DNA of 64,000 bases from positions 1 through 64,000 of the forward strand of contig CAJTMG010000017.1 of NCBI GenBank assembly GCA_910577405.1. The letters run 5' to 3'. Positions 23,146 through 30,888 of the stretch are shown in pieces; the first letter of the stretch is position 1, and the number at the start of each line of letters is the position of its first letter. This DNA comes from an uncultured Oscillibacter sp. Lineage in GTDB: Bacteria; Bacillota; Clostridia; Oscillospirales; Oscillospiraceae. Below the pieces are notes generated by a model. The model saw only the letters and a program-made list of their open reading frames with translations, was not told where the DNA came from and searched no databases. The position numbers and the translations under genes are program-made.

Positions 23146-25056
23146 CTAATTCTTCGTTTCTACATACAAACAGCGCATGGCGTTCAGAATGGCAATCACA
23201 GCCACGCCTACATCCGCGAAAACAGCTTCCCACATATTTGCCACGCCGAACGCTCCCAGCAGAAGCACCAGACCCTTGACCCCCAGCGCAAACCAGATGT
23301 TCTGTTTCACAATTCTCAGCGTCTTCCGGGAAATGTTCATGGCCAGCGCAATCTTTGACGGCCTGTCGTCCATCAGCACCACGTCGGCGGCTTCTATGGC
23401 GGCGTCAGAACCCAGAGCCCCCATCGCTATGCCTACGTCCACCCGGCTCAGCACAGGCGCGTCGTTGATGCCGTCGCCTACAAAGGCCAGCGTGGTTCCG
23501 GGACGCTTCTTCGCCAGCAGCGCCTCCACCCGGTCTACCTTGTCTCCGGGAAGCAGGCCCGCATGGTACACGTCAATCCCCAACTCTCTCGCTACCGCTT
23601 TGGCCGTGGCTTCCGTGTCGCCGGTCAGCATTACCGTTTGTTTGACGCCCGCTGCTTTCAGATTTTCTGCCAGCGTCTTTGCGTCCTCTTTGACCGCGTC
23701 CGAAATGATGATATGCCCCGCATACGCCCCGTTTACCGATATATGCACAATCGTTCCAGGCAGCTCGCAGTTCTCGCTCTTTATCCCCTCGCGCTGCATC
23801 AGACGGCTGTTTCCCGCGCAGACCGTACGGCCATCCACCTTCGCCCGAACGCCGTGGCCCGCTATTTCTTCCGTCTCTGTTACCCGCGCTGTGTCAATTT
23901 CTCCGCCGCAGGCCTTCCGTAACGAGACCGATATGGGATGGTTCGACCAGCATTCCGCCAGCGCCGCATACTCCAGAAGCGTCTTTTCGTCAAAGCCCGC
24001 CGCCGGATGCACCGCTGAAACCGAAAACGTCCCCTGAGTCAAAGTGCCGGTCTTGTCGAAAACCACCGTTTCTGTCTTTGCCAGGGCTTCCAGATAATTG
24101 CTGCCCTTCACCAGAATGCCGCACTTCGACGCGCCTCCAATGCCGCCGAAAAAGCTCAAGGGCACCGAAATCACCAGCGCGCAGGGACAGGAAATCACCA
24201 GGAAAATCAAGGCCCGATGCAGCCAGCCGGTCCAGTCCGTACCCGCCAGGAAGCCCGGTAAGGACGCCGCAGGAAGTACCGCAAGAGCCAAAGCCGGCAG
24301 TAAAAACAGAGCCGCCGCCGCAATCACAACGCAGGGCGTATAGTAACGGGCAAAACGGGTGATGAAATTCTCGCTGGACGCCTTCTTCTCCCCCGCGTTC
24401 TCCACCATGTCCAGAATCTTTGACACCGTGGATTCCTCACAGGGCTTTGTCACCTCCACCCGCAAAAGGCCCGTCTGATTCACACAGCCGCTGATTACGC
24501 CGTCTCCAGCGCCAATGTCCCGGGGAACCGATTCTCCCGTCAGAGCGGCGGTATCCAGAGACGACGCGCCCTCCAGCACCACGCCGTCCAGAGGCACCCG
24601 CTCGCCGGGACGGATCACAATCACCGCGCCCACTTCCACATCCTCCGGGTCCACTTCCTCCAAAGAGCCGTCCGGACCCTCCAGATTCGCCGTGTCAGGC
24701 CGGATGTCCATCAGGGCCGCAATCGACTGTCTGGAACGGCCTACCGCGTAATCCTGAAACAGCTCCCCTACCTGATAGAAGAGCATTACAAACACTGCCT
24801 CCGCATACTCCGCCGTGGCAAAGGCTCCCACGGTCGCAAGGCCCATCAGGAAATTCTCGTCGAACACCTGGCCGTTGCGGATGTTCCGGACCGCCTTCCA
24901 GATTACGTCCCAGCCAATGATGACATATGGTATCAGAAACAGCAGCCAGCCCGGGACCGGTACCCGTTCCGAAATCAGTTCCGCCGCAATCAGCAGAACC
25001 CCCGCCGCGATGATCCGAAGCAGCATCTTCCGCTGTTTCCGGGTTAGATTTTTCAT
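23146..25056 (-). CDS. heavy-metal-exporting P1B-type ATPase (Cd/Zn/Pb group)
   Basis: This 636-residue ATPase pumps divalent metal out of the cell. Landmarks are TGESVP near residue 173, the metal-site CPC in SCPCALVISVP near residue 288, the phosphorylated Asp in DKTGTLTQG near residue 334, the HP dipeptide in CWSNHPISVS, and GDGINDAPVL near residue 530. It has no N-terminal metal-binding domain. Instead a separate HMA protein is encoded directly upstream in the same operon, after an ArsR-type repressor. The CPC and the C-terminal DVGVAVIAILNAMR fit the Zn/Cd group better than the Cu group. Confidence 0.93.
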   Translation of the reverse strand: MKNLTRKQRKMLLRIIAAGVLLIAAELISERVPVPGWLLFLIPYVIIGWDVIWKAVRNIRNGQVFDENFLMGLATVGAFATAEYAEAVFVMLFYQVGELFQDYAVGRSRQSIAALMDIRPDTANLEGPDGSLEEVDPEDVEVGAVIVIRPGERVPLDGVVLEGASSLDTAALTGESVPRDIGAGDGVISGCVNQTGLLRVEVTKPCEESTVSKILDMVENAGEKKASSENFITRFARYYTPCVVIAAAALFLLPALALAVLPAASLPGFLAGTDWTGWLHRALIFLVISCPCALVISVPLSFFGGIGGASKCGILVKGSNYLEALAKTETVVFDKTGTLTQGTFSVSAVHPAAGFDEKTLLEYAALAECWSNHPISVSLRKACGGEIDTARVTETEEIAGHGVRAKVDGRTVCAGNSRLMQREGIKSENCELPGTIVHISVNGAYAGHIIISDAVKEDAKTLAENLKAAGVKQTVMLTGDTEATAKAVARELGIDVYHAGLLPGDKVDRVEALLAKKRPGTTLAFVGDGINDAPVLSRVDVGIAMGALGSDAAIEAADVVLMDDRPSKIALAMNISRKTLRIVKQNIWFALGVKGLVLLLGAFGVANMWEAVFADVGVAVIAILNAMRCLYVETKN

Positions 25057-25157
25057 TGTCTTGTCTCCCCTTCCGCAGAATCAGGAACCAGAATTCAGGA
25101 GCTTTCCCGTTCCGGTCCCTTCCCAACTTCTGATTCCTGGCCCTGATTCCCTATGGC

Positions 25158-25376
25158 TTACAGATTGATGACGCAGTCCGGTTCTACCTTCCTACAGACC
25201 GCCACAATCTCTTTCATAATCTCGTCGAACCGCCCGTCGTCCGCGTCTACCGTCATTTTCTGGGCCATGAAGCTGACCGTCGCGTCATGCACGCCGTCAA
25301 TCTTCTTGATGGCCTCTTCCATTTTTGCCGCGCAGTTGGCACAATCCAAATCGGTGAGTTTGAAACGCTTTTTCAT
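25158..25376 (-). CDS. stand-alone HMA metal-binding protein
   Basis: This 72-residue ferredoxin-like protein carries the metal motif DCANC near residue 11 in the first loop (LTDLDCANCAAKMEEAI). It probably works as a metallochaperone or detached metal-binding domain for the ATPase encoded 101 bp downstream. The arrangement ArsR-HMA-ATPase on one strand supports a single metal-efflux operon. An acidic residue just before the CxxC resembles Zn/Cd-type HMA domains more than CopZ, but the specificity is inferred. Confidence 0.9.
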   Translation of the reverse strand: MKKRFKLTDLDCANCAAKMEEAIKKIDGVHDATVSFMAQKMTVDADDGRFDEIMKEIVAVCRKVEPDCVINL

Positions 25377-25450
25377 ACTGATTTCCTCCTGTTTCTGTTC
25401 TGTTGCTTCTGAACGCGCCCCGGGCCTTGGCTCAAAGCGCGGTCCCGCCG

Positions 25451-25813
25451 TTATTCCCGAACGTGCTCCAGACCCTGGTCAATGATGGTCTTCACATGGT
25501 CGTCCGCCAGAGAATAGAACACGGTCTTGCCTTCCCGCCGGGACTTCACCAGCCGGACATTCTTCAGCGCCCGAAGCTGATGGGACACCGCCGACTGTGT
25601 CAGTCCCAGAAGCTGGGCAATGTCGCAGACGCACATCTCCGACGCAAACAGCACGTACAGAATGCGCACCCGGGTGGAATCGCCGAATATCCGGAACAGT
25701 TCCGTCAGATCATACAGTGTGTCCTCCCCCGGCAGTTCCCGACGCACCCGCTCCACCACCTCTTCGTGGGCGTGGATAAAGTCGCAGCAGTCCACATGAT
25801 AGCGGTCTTCCAT
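25451..25813 (-). CDS. ArsR/SmtB-family metal-responsive repressor
   Basis: This 120-residue winged-helix repressor has an N-terminal Cys/His-rich stretch (HVDCCDFIHAHEE), the helix with EMCVCDIAQLLGLTQSAVSHQLRALKN (metal site CVC plus recognition helix), and a C-terminal helix DDHVKTIIDQGLEHVRE that matches the alpha-5 Zn site pattern. The ATG at 25813 has AAGGAGG upstream. An imperfect palindrome lies just downstream of its promoter. Metal binding should release it and switch on the HMA and ATPase genes. The residues favour Cd/Zn/Pb sensing. Confidence 0.92.
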   Translation of the reverse strand: MEDRYHVDCCDFIHAHEEVVERVRRELPGEDTLYDLTELFRIFGDSTRVRILYVLFASEMCVCDIAQLLGLTQSAVSHQLRALKNVRLVKSRREGKTVFYSLADDHVKTIIDQGLEHVRE

Positions 25814-25834
25814 AGGGCCTCCTTTCGCGTAAAC

Positions 25835-25854
25835 GTATGAAAGAATGTTCATAT
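25835..25854. promoter_or_regulatory. probable ArsR/CadC-type operator
   Basis: On the minus strand ATATGAACATTCTTTCATAC is an imperfect inverted repeat (TATGAA...TTCATA) placed at the transcription start. It is like the operators of CadC and SmtB relatives. Confidence 0.65.
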
Positions 25855-25858
25855 GTTC

Positions 25859-25886
25859 ATTATACACATTCTTCTCCGCTTGTCAA
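25859..25886 (-). promoter_or_regulatory. promoter of the metal-efflux operon
   Basis: A perfect TTGACA (25881-25886) and TATAAT (25859-25864) on the minus strand are 16 bases apart. Confidence 0.8.
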
Positions 25887-25970
25887 GGGCTTTTTGAAAA
25901 AAACTATAGAAAAGCAAATCAGGCTGTGATATACTGCGGAAGAAGAACTCAGAGCAAGGAGGAAACAGAT

Positions 25971-26405
25971 ATGAACGAGCTGGAGCGAAAGCATTTGAAA
26001 TCGCTTTCTCTGGAGGAAAACGCCTTTACGGGGTACAATCATATGACGATGGAGCAGGTGGAAAAGGACAGGGTGGTTTACCGTCTGGACGTGCATCCGG
26101 AAAGTCTGAACCCATATGGGATGGTCCACGGCGGCGCCCTCTACACCCTGGCCGATGACGCCGCCGGTACCGCAGCCCATACCGACGGGCGGCACTATGT
26201 CACCCAGAGCGGGCAGCTTTACTTTCTGAACAACCGCGCCAAGGGTGTGATCCGGGCTGTGGGGACCATCCGGCACCGGGGACGCTCCACAGCGCTGGCG
26301 GTCGTGGACATCACCGCGGAGGACGGCGCCCTGCTGGCTACCGGCGAATTCTCTTACTTCTGCGTTGACCGCCAGAGAATGGAAGAGCGGAAGCATGAGG
26401 GATGA
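25971..26405 (+). CDS. PaaI-type hotdog-fold thioesterase
   Basis: This 144-residue protein has the hotdog fold with NPYGMVHGGALYTLADDAAG near residue 43, the PaaI/YdiI signature in which the HGG loop and the following acidic residue serve acyl-CoA hydrolysis. The ATG has AAGGAGG upstream; the longer frame reads through the ArsR promoter region. The substrate is probably a phenylacetyl- or other aromatic or medium-chain acyl-CoA, but nothing nearby fixes it. It is monocistronic with a terminator. Confidence 0.88.
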   Translation: MNELERKHLKSLSLEENAFTGYNHMTMEQVEKDRVVYRLDVHPESLNPYGMVHGGALYTLADDAAGTAAHTDGRHYVTQSGQLYFLNNRAKGVIRAVGTIRHRGRSTALAVVDITAEDGALLATGEFSYFCVDRQRMEERKHEG

Positions 26406-26430
26406 AGCAGATTTCCGCAGAAAAACAGAC

Positions 26431-26473
26431 GAACAGCCCCGGCCCGGATTTCGGGTGAGGCTGTTCTTTTTTA
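26431..26473. terminator. bidirectional terminator
   Basis: GAACAGCC pairs with GGCTGTTC and is followed by TTTTTTA. It lies between the thioesterase gene and the convergent RNase M5-like gene. Confidence 0.8.
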
Positions 26474-27085
26474 TTCTGTTTCGCCCAACTGCCCCAGGAT
26501 CTCTGAAAGCTGTTCGCGGGTAAACAGGAGATTGAGCGCGTCCAGGAGGCCGTTGGCGTTCAGGTGCTGGGGGAGGTCCAGCTGTTTCAGAAGAGCCTGC
26601 CGTCTTGCGGAGCTGTCGGGGGTCCCGCTGAGTCCAAGGGCATAGAGGTCCGCCTTTGTAATGCCCGGGCCCGCCTCCGGTATGCCTCCGCCGTCCTCGA
26701 AGGTGGCCCCCGCTTTCCGGAGCGCCTCCAGCAGCACCGCCGGGGTCATGCCTTCTACTCCCAGCTTGCCCTCTTTGCCGGGGGTCCGTTTGCGGCGCTC
26801 CTTGCCGTGGACGTCCGGTATATACGCCTGCTTTACCTTGTCCCTGGGCAGCGCGCCTTTCAGATAGTTCCTGATCACAAAGCCCGCGCCGTCGCTGTCC
26901 GTCAGCACAATCAGCCCGCGGGCATCCGCCAGACGACGCAGAAAGGCCAGCTTTTCCTTGTCGTTGAATACCGAAAAGCCGCCAAGCGTGACGATGGATG
27001 CGTCTACCGTCTGGGACAGGGTGTTTTTATCGTAGCGGCCCTCTACCACCAGCGCTTCCTTGATCTTAGGCTTCTGCTTCCTCAT
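26471..27085 (-). CDS. TOPRIM-domain protein, RNase M5-like
   Basis: This 204-residue protein starts with a TOPRIM domain: ALVVEGRYDKNTL near residue 9 (catalytic Glu), then GLIVLTDSDGAG near residue 55 (the DxD metal site). The C-terminal half resembles the extra domain of clostridial M5-type proteins. RNase M5 matures 5S rRNA in Firmicutes. Its ATG overlaps the holA stop by four bases (ATGA), so it is translationally coupled; the longer upstream frame lies inside holA. Strict rnmV orthology is uncertain because RNase M5 usually neighbours ksgA. Confidence 0.75.
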   Translation of the reverse strand: MRKQKPKIKEALVVEGRYDKNTLSQTVDASIVTLGGFSVFNDKEKLAFLRRLADARGLIVLTDSDGAGFVIRNYLKGALPRDKVKQAYIPDVHGKERRKRTPGKEGKLGVEGMTPAVLLEALRKAGATFEDGGGIPEAGPGITKADLYALGLSGTPDSSARRQALLKQLDLPQHLNANGLLDALNLLFTREQLSEILGQLGETE

Positions 27086-28143
27086 CTTCCCACCCCCAGA
27101 CGCGCCAGCAGTAATTTTAATTCCGCGTTTCCGTCCGCGCCCCGTTCGCTCTTCATCCGGCGGTCCAATATCTGACACTGCCTTACCGCTTCCCTGCACC
27201 AGAGAGGGTCCGCGCGCCGGGCCGCCTGCATGGTCAGCTTCGCCCGGTATGAGTGCATCCCGCAGACAGACGCCAGCTTGTCCGAGCTCCAGCCGCGGTC
27301 CAGAGCAATCCGGGCGTACCAGAGCTGACGCAGCTGCATCCCCAGATTGTACAGTATCTGCACCGGCTCCGTTTTCAGCGCCAGAAGATTTCCTAAAAGC
27401 CGCGCCGCCTGGTCCCAGTTCCGGCCCGCTACCGCGTCAATCATCTTGAACAGCTCCGCTTCCAGGATCGGCGACGCTACTGCATCAATGTCCTCCTGGG
27501 TGATAAAATCCCCTTTGGCATAGGCCCCGATCTTCTCGATCTCCGGAAGCAGTCCTGCCATCAGACGCCCGCAGGTGAAGATCAGATACTGGGCTTCGGA
27601 ACGGCGGATATCCTTCCCCATATCCTGAAAATGCAGCCGTATCCAGTTCAGCAGGGGGCCGTCCTCGGAGTCCAGAAATTCCACCACTTCCACATACTTC
27701 TTGATTGCCGCCGTCAGCTTGCGCATGGAACCGTTGGGCTTATAAGGAATGGTGTCGTAGATAAAGACAAGGCAGCAGTAGGGGGGCACGTCGTTGAGAA
27801 ACTCCGTCAGGCGGTCCCGCTGGTCGGCCGGCAGCTTGAAGATATCGCAGTCCGTGACAGTAATCAGGGTGTTCTCCGCCATCATGGGCATTGCCTCCGC
27901 CATTTCCACCAAAGCCTGCACCTGTAAGCCCTTGCCCTCCAAAGGATGATAGTTGAATTCCTCGCAGCCCTCCGGCACCAGAAGCGCCCGCAGCTTCGCC
28001 ACGCTGTCCTGACGCAGATACGTTTCTTCGCCGTGGAAAATATAGACCCCTCCGGCGGTTCCGGCTTTCAGGTCGGCCCTCAGCTTTTTGTAGGGACCGT
28101 CGTTCCGTTCATTCTTCTTCCGCGGCTTCGCTTTTGTCACCAT
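27082..28143 (-). CDS. holA: DNA polymerase III subunit delta
   Basis: This 353-residue clamp-loader subunit opens the sliding clamp for the replicative polymerase. GGVYIFHGEETYLRQDSVAKLR near residue 30, LITVTDCDIFKLP near residue 95 and the helical C-terminal domain with EPVQILYNLGMQLRQLWYARIALDRG near residue 265 are family features. The basic start MVTKAKPRKKNE overlaps the 3' end of comEC by 35 bp. The comEC-holA order is widespread in Firmicutes and supports both calls. Confidence 0.93.
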   Translation of the reverse strand: MVTKAKPRKKNERNDGPYKKLRADLKAGTAGGVYIFHGEETYLRQDSVAKLRALLVPEGCEEFNYHPLEGKGLQVQALVEMAEAMPMMAENTLITVTDCDIFKLPADQRDRLTEFLNDVPPYCCLVFIYDTIPYKPNGSMRKLTAAIKKYVEVVEFLDSEDGPLLNWIRLHFQDMGKDIRRSEAQYLIFTCGRLMAGLLPEIEKIGAYAKGDFITQEDIDAVASPILEAELFKMIDAVAGRNWDQAARLLGNLLALKTEPVQILYNLGMQLRQLWYARIALDRGWSSDKLASVCGMHSYRAKLTMQAARRADPLWCREAVRQCQILDRRMKSERGADGNAELKLLLARLGVGR

Positions 28144-30442
28144 ATGCTCCCTCCCTGTTCCATGACAGATGTATGATACCCTCCAGGTCCGTCCGGAAAA
28201 CCCCGCAGCCATGCTCTTCCAGCCGCGCCAGGGTCTCCTCTGCGGGGTGGCCGTAGGAATTGCTTCCCACGCTGATGCAGACGGCCTCCGGGCGCAGAGC
28301 CGTCAAAAATTCGTCGGAGCTGGAATACTTCGACCCGTGATGCCCCGCCGCGCAGCCTTCGATATCCGGCAGGTCCCAGGTCTCCAGCAGACGTTTCTCC
28401 GCCGCCGCGCTCATGTCGCCCGTCAGCAGGAATTCCTTTTCGCCCACCGCCGCCAGCACGCTCAGACCGCTGTCGTTGTCCTCCCCGGAAGTCACAGGCG
28501 GAAATACCGTCAGCCTGCTTTGGCCCAGCTCCATCTCCTGCTTTTCCGTCAGAACTTCCACCTGCACGCCATATTTCCGCGCCGCGCCTCGTATCTCCGC
28601 CCAGTCTCCATCCACAGGCAGAATCAGCCGTTTTACCTCCATCTGTGCCAGGAGCTTTGGGACGCCGGACACGTGGTCGCTGTCGCTGTGGGTGAGTATC
28701 AGGGCCTCCAGCGCGCCGCAGCCCATGGTCCGGAGCTGTTTCAACGCGGCAGCCGACGGGTCCAGCCAGCTGTTTGCACTGCCGCAGTCCACCAGCGCGA
28801 AATGCCCTCCGGACGCCAGCGCCACGCTCTGCCCTTGTCCCACGTCCAGCATCAGGATATCCAGATCGCTCCGATACCGCGCCGCTCCCAGACGCACCGT
28901 CAAAACAAGGGTCAGGCACACCAGCGCCCCCGCCAGAGCGTACCTCCGCCGCGGCGTGCCCCGGAACAGACAGGCCGCGGCAAACAGGGCGTAGGTGTAA
29001 AGCAGCCAGTATTTCAGAAAGGGATTGTTCAGATAGACCGCGTGCCCCGGTATCCGCGCCAGCCAGCCCGATACCAGCAGAATCCAGCGGCACAGATACT
29101 CTGCCGGTATCGCCAGAAGCCCGCCCAGCGGAAAAAACACCAGTCCCGCCGCCGCAGACATCAGCCCCAGACAGAACAGCGCCCATACCGCAGGCAGGCA
29201 CAGAAGATTGCTCAGGGGCGCGATAATGGCTATGGTCCCGAAACGCCAGGCCATCAGGGGAATCGTGAACACCAGCGCTCCGGCAGTCACACAGAAGGAT
29301 TGCAGAATTTTCCGCAGGAGCCAGAGCAGGCAGTCCCGGAGCGTCTTTGGTTTCCGGACGCCCTCTGGAAGACCGGCGTTCAGCTTTGGTGTCAGCCACA
29401 ACAGGCCCGCTACTGACGCAAAGGAAAGCTGCAAACCCGCCGACGCCGCCGCAAAGGGATTTTGAGCCAGGATCAGCATCAAAGCGGTCAGGAGGGCTGT
29501 AGGCGGGTCGCTCTCCCTCCGGAACAGCGGTCCAATCAAAAGAAACCCTATCATCACGCAGGCCCGGACGACTGAGGGACGGCAGCCGGTCAGGAGCGCG
29601 TAGAAAACAAGTATGGGAAGCGCTGTCCACACCCGCCCGCGGCCTTTCCCTGTGAGGCGTGTCAGAAATGCCAAAAGAACGCCGCAGTGCATCCCGGAAA
29701 CCGCCAGCACGTGGGACAGGCCCGCTTCGTTGAAATCCGCCGACACAGTCTCCGGTATGAGGGAACGTTCTCCTGTCAGCAGCGCGGCCAGTACCCCGGC
29801 AGTGTCTTCCGGGAACAGCGCGGACAGCTTTCCCTGCATTGCCCGGCCCAGCCGTAAGGGATACCAGCGGGGTGATGCCGACGTTCCTGCTTCTATCGTC
29901 ATAGCGCCTTTGCCGTACGCCAGCAGAAAGACGCCTTTTGAGGTAAACGTGGTGATATCGTCCTCACGAATCCTGGACGCATCCCGCAGCTCCGCAGTAC
30001 CCATAATCCGCTGGCCCGGCGTTACGTCCATGGGCACGCCGTAGAGATAGGCCCGGACGCCTTCCAGACGTACCAGAACCCGGGTCGTGTAGTCGTTCTT
30101 TGTCGGGTAGTCCAGCGCTTCCGCTTCTATGGGGCCCGTCCAGCCTGTCAGTTCTTCTGCCGGACGCTGTGCCTGACGGACATACAGCCAGCTCCAGCCT
30201 AAGCCTGCCGCCAATGCCGCGCATAAAATCACCGACCGCCGCCGTACCACTCCCGCAGAGCCGTCCAGAGGAAGGAAGAGCGTCAGCACGCCGAGAGCAA
30301 GACTCACAAGCCCTGCCCATAACAGCCACGGGCCCGTCAGAAGATACTGCGCCAGATATACGCCGCCGGAAAAGCCTCCCGCATACCAGGCCAGCCGTCG
30401 GACACCGAACTTCACACCTTCACGCGGCGCAGCCTCCTTCAT
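28109..30442 (-). CDS. comEC: DNA internalization-related competence protein ComEC/Rec2
   Basis: This 777-residue polytopic protein forms the inner-membrane channel for transforming DNA. It has an N-terminal membrane region with an OB-like domain (about 60-190), the competence domain with AVSGMHCGVLLAFL near residue 245 and many membrane segments, and a C-terminal metallo-beta-lactamase domain. LILTHSDSDHVSGVPKLL near residue 585 holds the metal ligands, and GHHGSKYSSSDEFL near residue 705 is also visible. The size is normal, so DNA uptake is at least possible, although comEA is not adjacent here. It overlaps holA. Confidence 0.93.
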   Translation of the reverse strand: MKEAAPREGVKFGVRRLAWYAGGFSGGVYLAQYLLTGPWLLWAGLVSLALGVLTLFLPLDGSAGVVRRRSVILCAALAAGLGWSWLYVRQAQRPAEELTGWTGPIEAEALDYPTKNDYTTRVLVRLEGVRAYLYGVPMDVTPGQRIMGTAELRDASRIREDDITTFTSKGVFLLAYGKGAMTIEAGTSASPRWYPLRLGRAMQGKLSALFPEDTAGVLAALLTGERSLIPETVSADFNEAGLSHVLAVSGMHCGVLLAFLTRLTGKGRGRVWTALPILVFYALLTGCRPSVVRACVMIGFLLIGPLFRRESDPPTALLTALMLILAQNPFAAASAGLQLSFASVAGLLWLTPKLNAGLPEGVRKPKTLRDCLLWLLRKILQSFCVTAGALVFTIPLMAWRFGTIAIIAPLSNLLCLPAVWALFCLGLMSAAAGLVFFPLGGLLAIPAEYLCRWILLVSGWLARIPGHAVYLNNPFLKYWLLYTYALFAAACLFRGTPRRRYALAGALVCLTLVLTVRLGAARYRSDLDILMLDVGQGQSVALASGGHFALVDCGSANSWLDPSAAALKQLRTMGCGALEALILTHSDSDHVSGVPKLLAQMEVKRLILPVDGDWAEIRGAARKYGVQVEVLTEKQEMELGQSRLTVFPPVTSGEDNDSGLSVLAAVGEKEFLLTGDMSAAAEKRLLETWDLPDIEGCAAGHHGSKYSSSDEFLTALRPEAVCISVGSNSYGHPAEETLARLEEHGCGVFRTDLEGIIHLSWNREGAYGDKSEAAEEE

Positions 30443-30604
30443 CTCTGTCCCCTCCCTTCCCTTGTCGCCTTACCATGATACCACGCTATCCTATGCCGCC
30501 GCAACCCGTTGGGCGTTTTTTTGCGGAATTCTTCTTCTGTTCCCCTTGTTTCCTTCCTCTTTTTGGCGCTTCTGTAAAATCTTTTCTTTCCTTAAAAAAA
30601 AGAC

Positions 30605-30632
30605 TTGACTTTTCAGATGGATTTGTTATAAT
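30605..30632 (+). promoter_or_regulatory. promoter of tRNA-Ser
   Basis: TTGACT (30605-30610) and TATAAT (30627-30632) are 16 bases apart and 32 bp before the tRNA. Confidence 0.8.
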
Positions 30633-30664
30633 AAGACCGTTCCTCTTGTGGGACGCATATGTAT

Positions 30665-30756
30665 GGAGAAGTCGCCTAGTTGGTCGAGGGCGCATGATTG
30701 GAAATCATGTAGGCCCCTAAAGGGTCTCGAGGGTTCGAATCCCTCCTTCTCCGCCA
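30665..30756 (+). tRNA. tRNA-Ser (anticodon GGA)
   Basis: The acceptor arms GGAGAAG and CTTCTCC pair and are followed by discriminator G and an encoded CCA. The anticodon stem CATGA/TCATG holds the loop TTGGAAA, giving anticodon GGA for serine UCC/UCU codons. A long variable arm and a GGGTTCGAATCCC T-arm complete a class II tRNA of 92 bases. It has its own promoter and terminator. Confidence 0.97.
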
Positions 30757-30761
30757 AAAGG

Positions 30762-30796
30762 AAAGCCTTGTGCCGCAATCGGTACAGGGCTTTTTC
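30762..30796 (+). terminator. terminator of tRNA-Ser
   Basis: AAAGCCTTGT and ACAGGGCTTT pair over ten bases and are followed by T residues. Confidence 0.85.
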
Positions 30797-30835
30797 GCGT
30801 TTTCCTGCCGATTGGGACAAAGGGGGCCCTCAGAC

Positions 30836-30874
30836 AGAAAAAACCGTCCCGGAAGCAGCGCCTCCAGGACGGTG
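30836..30874 (-). terminator. terminator of the PFOR gene / catabolic island
   Basis: On the minus strand ACCGTCC and GGACGGT form a stem followed by TTTTTCTG, 15-50 bp past the PFOR stop codon. It is the first clear terminator below the ten-gene island. Confidence 0.8.
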
Positions 30875-30888
30875 AATGCTGTTCTCGC

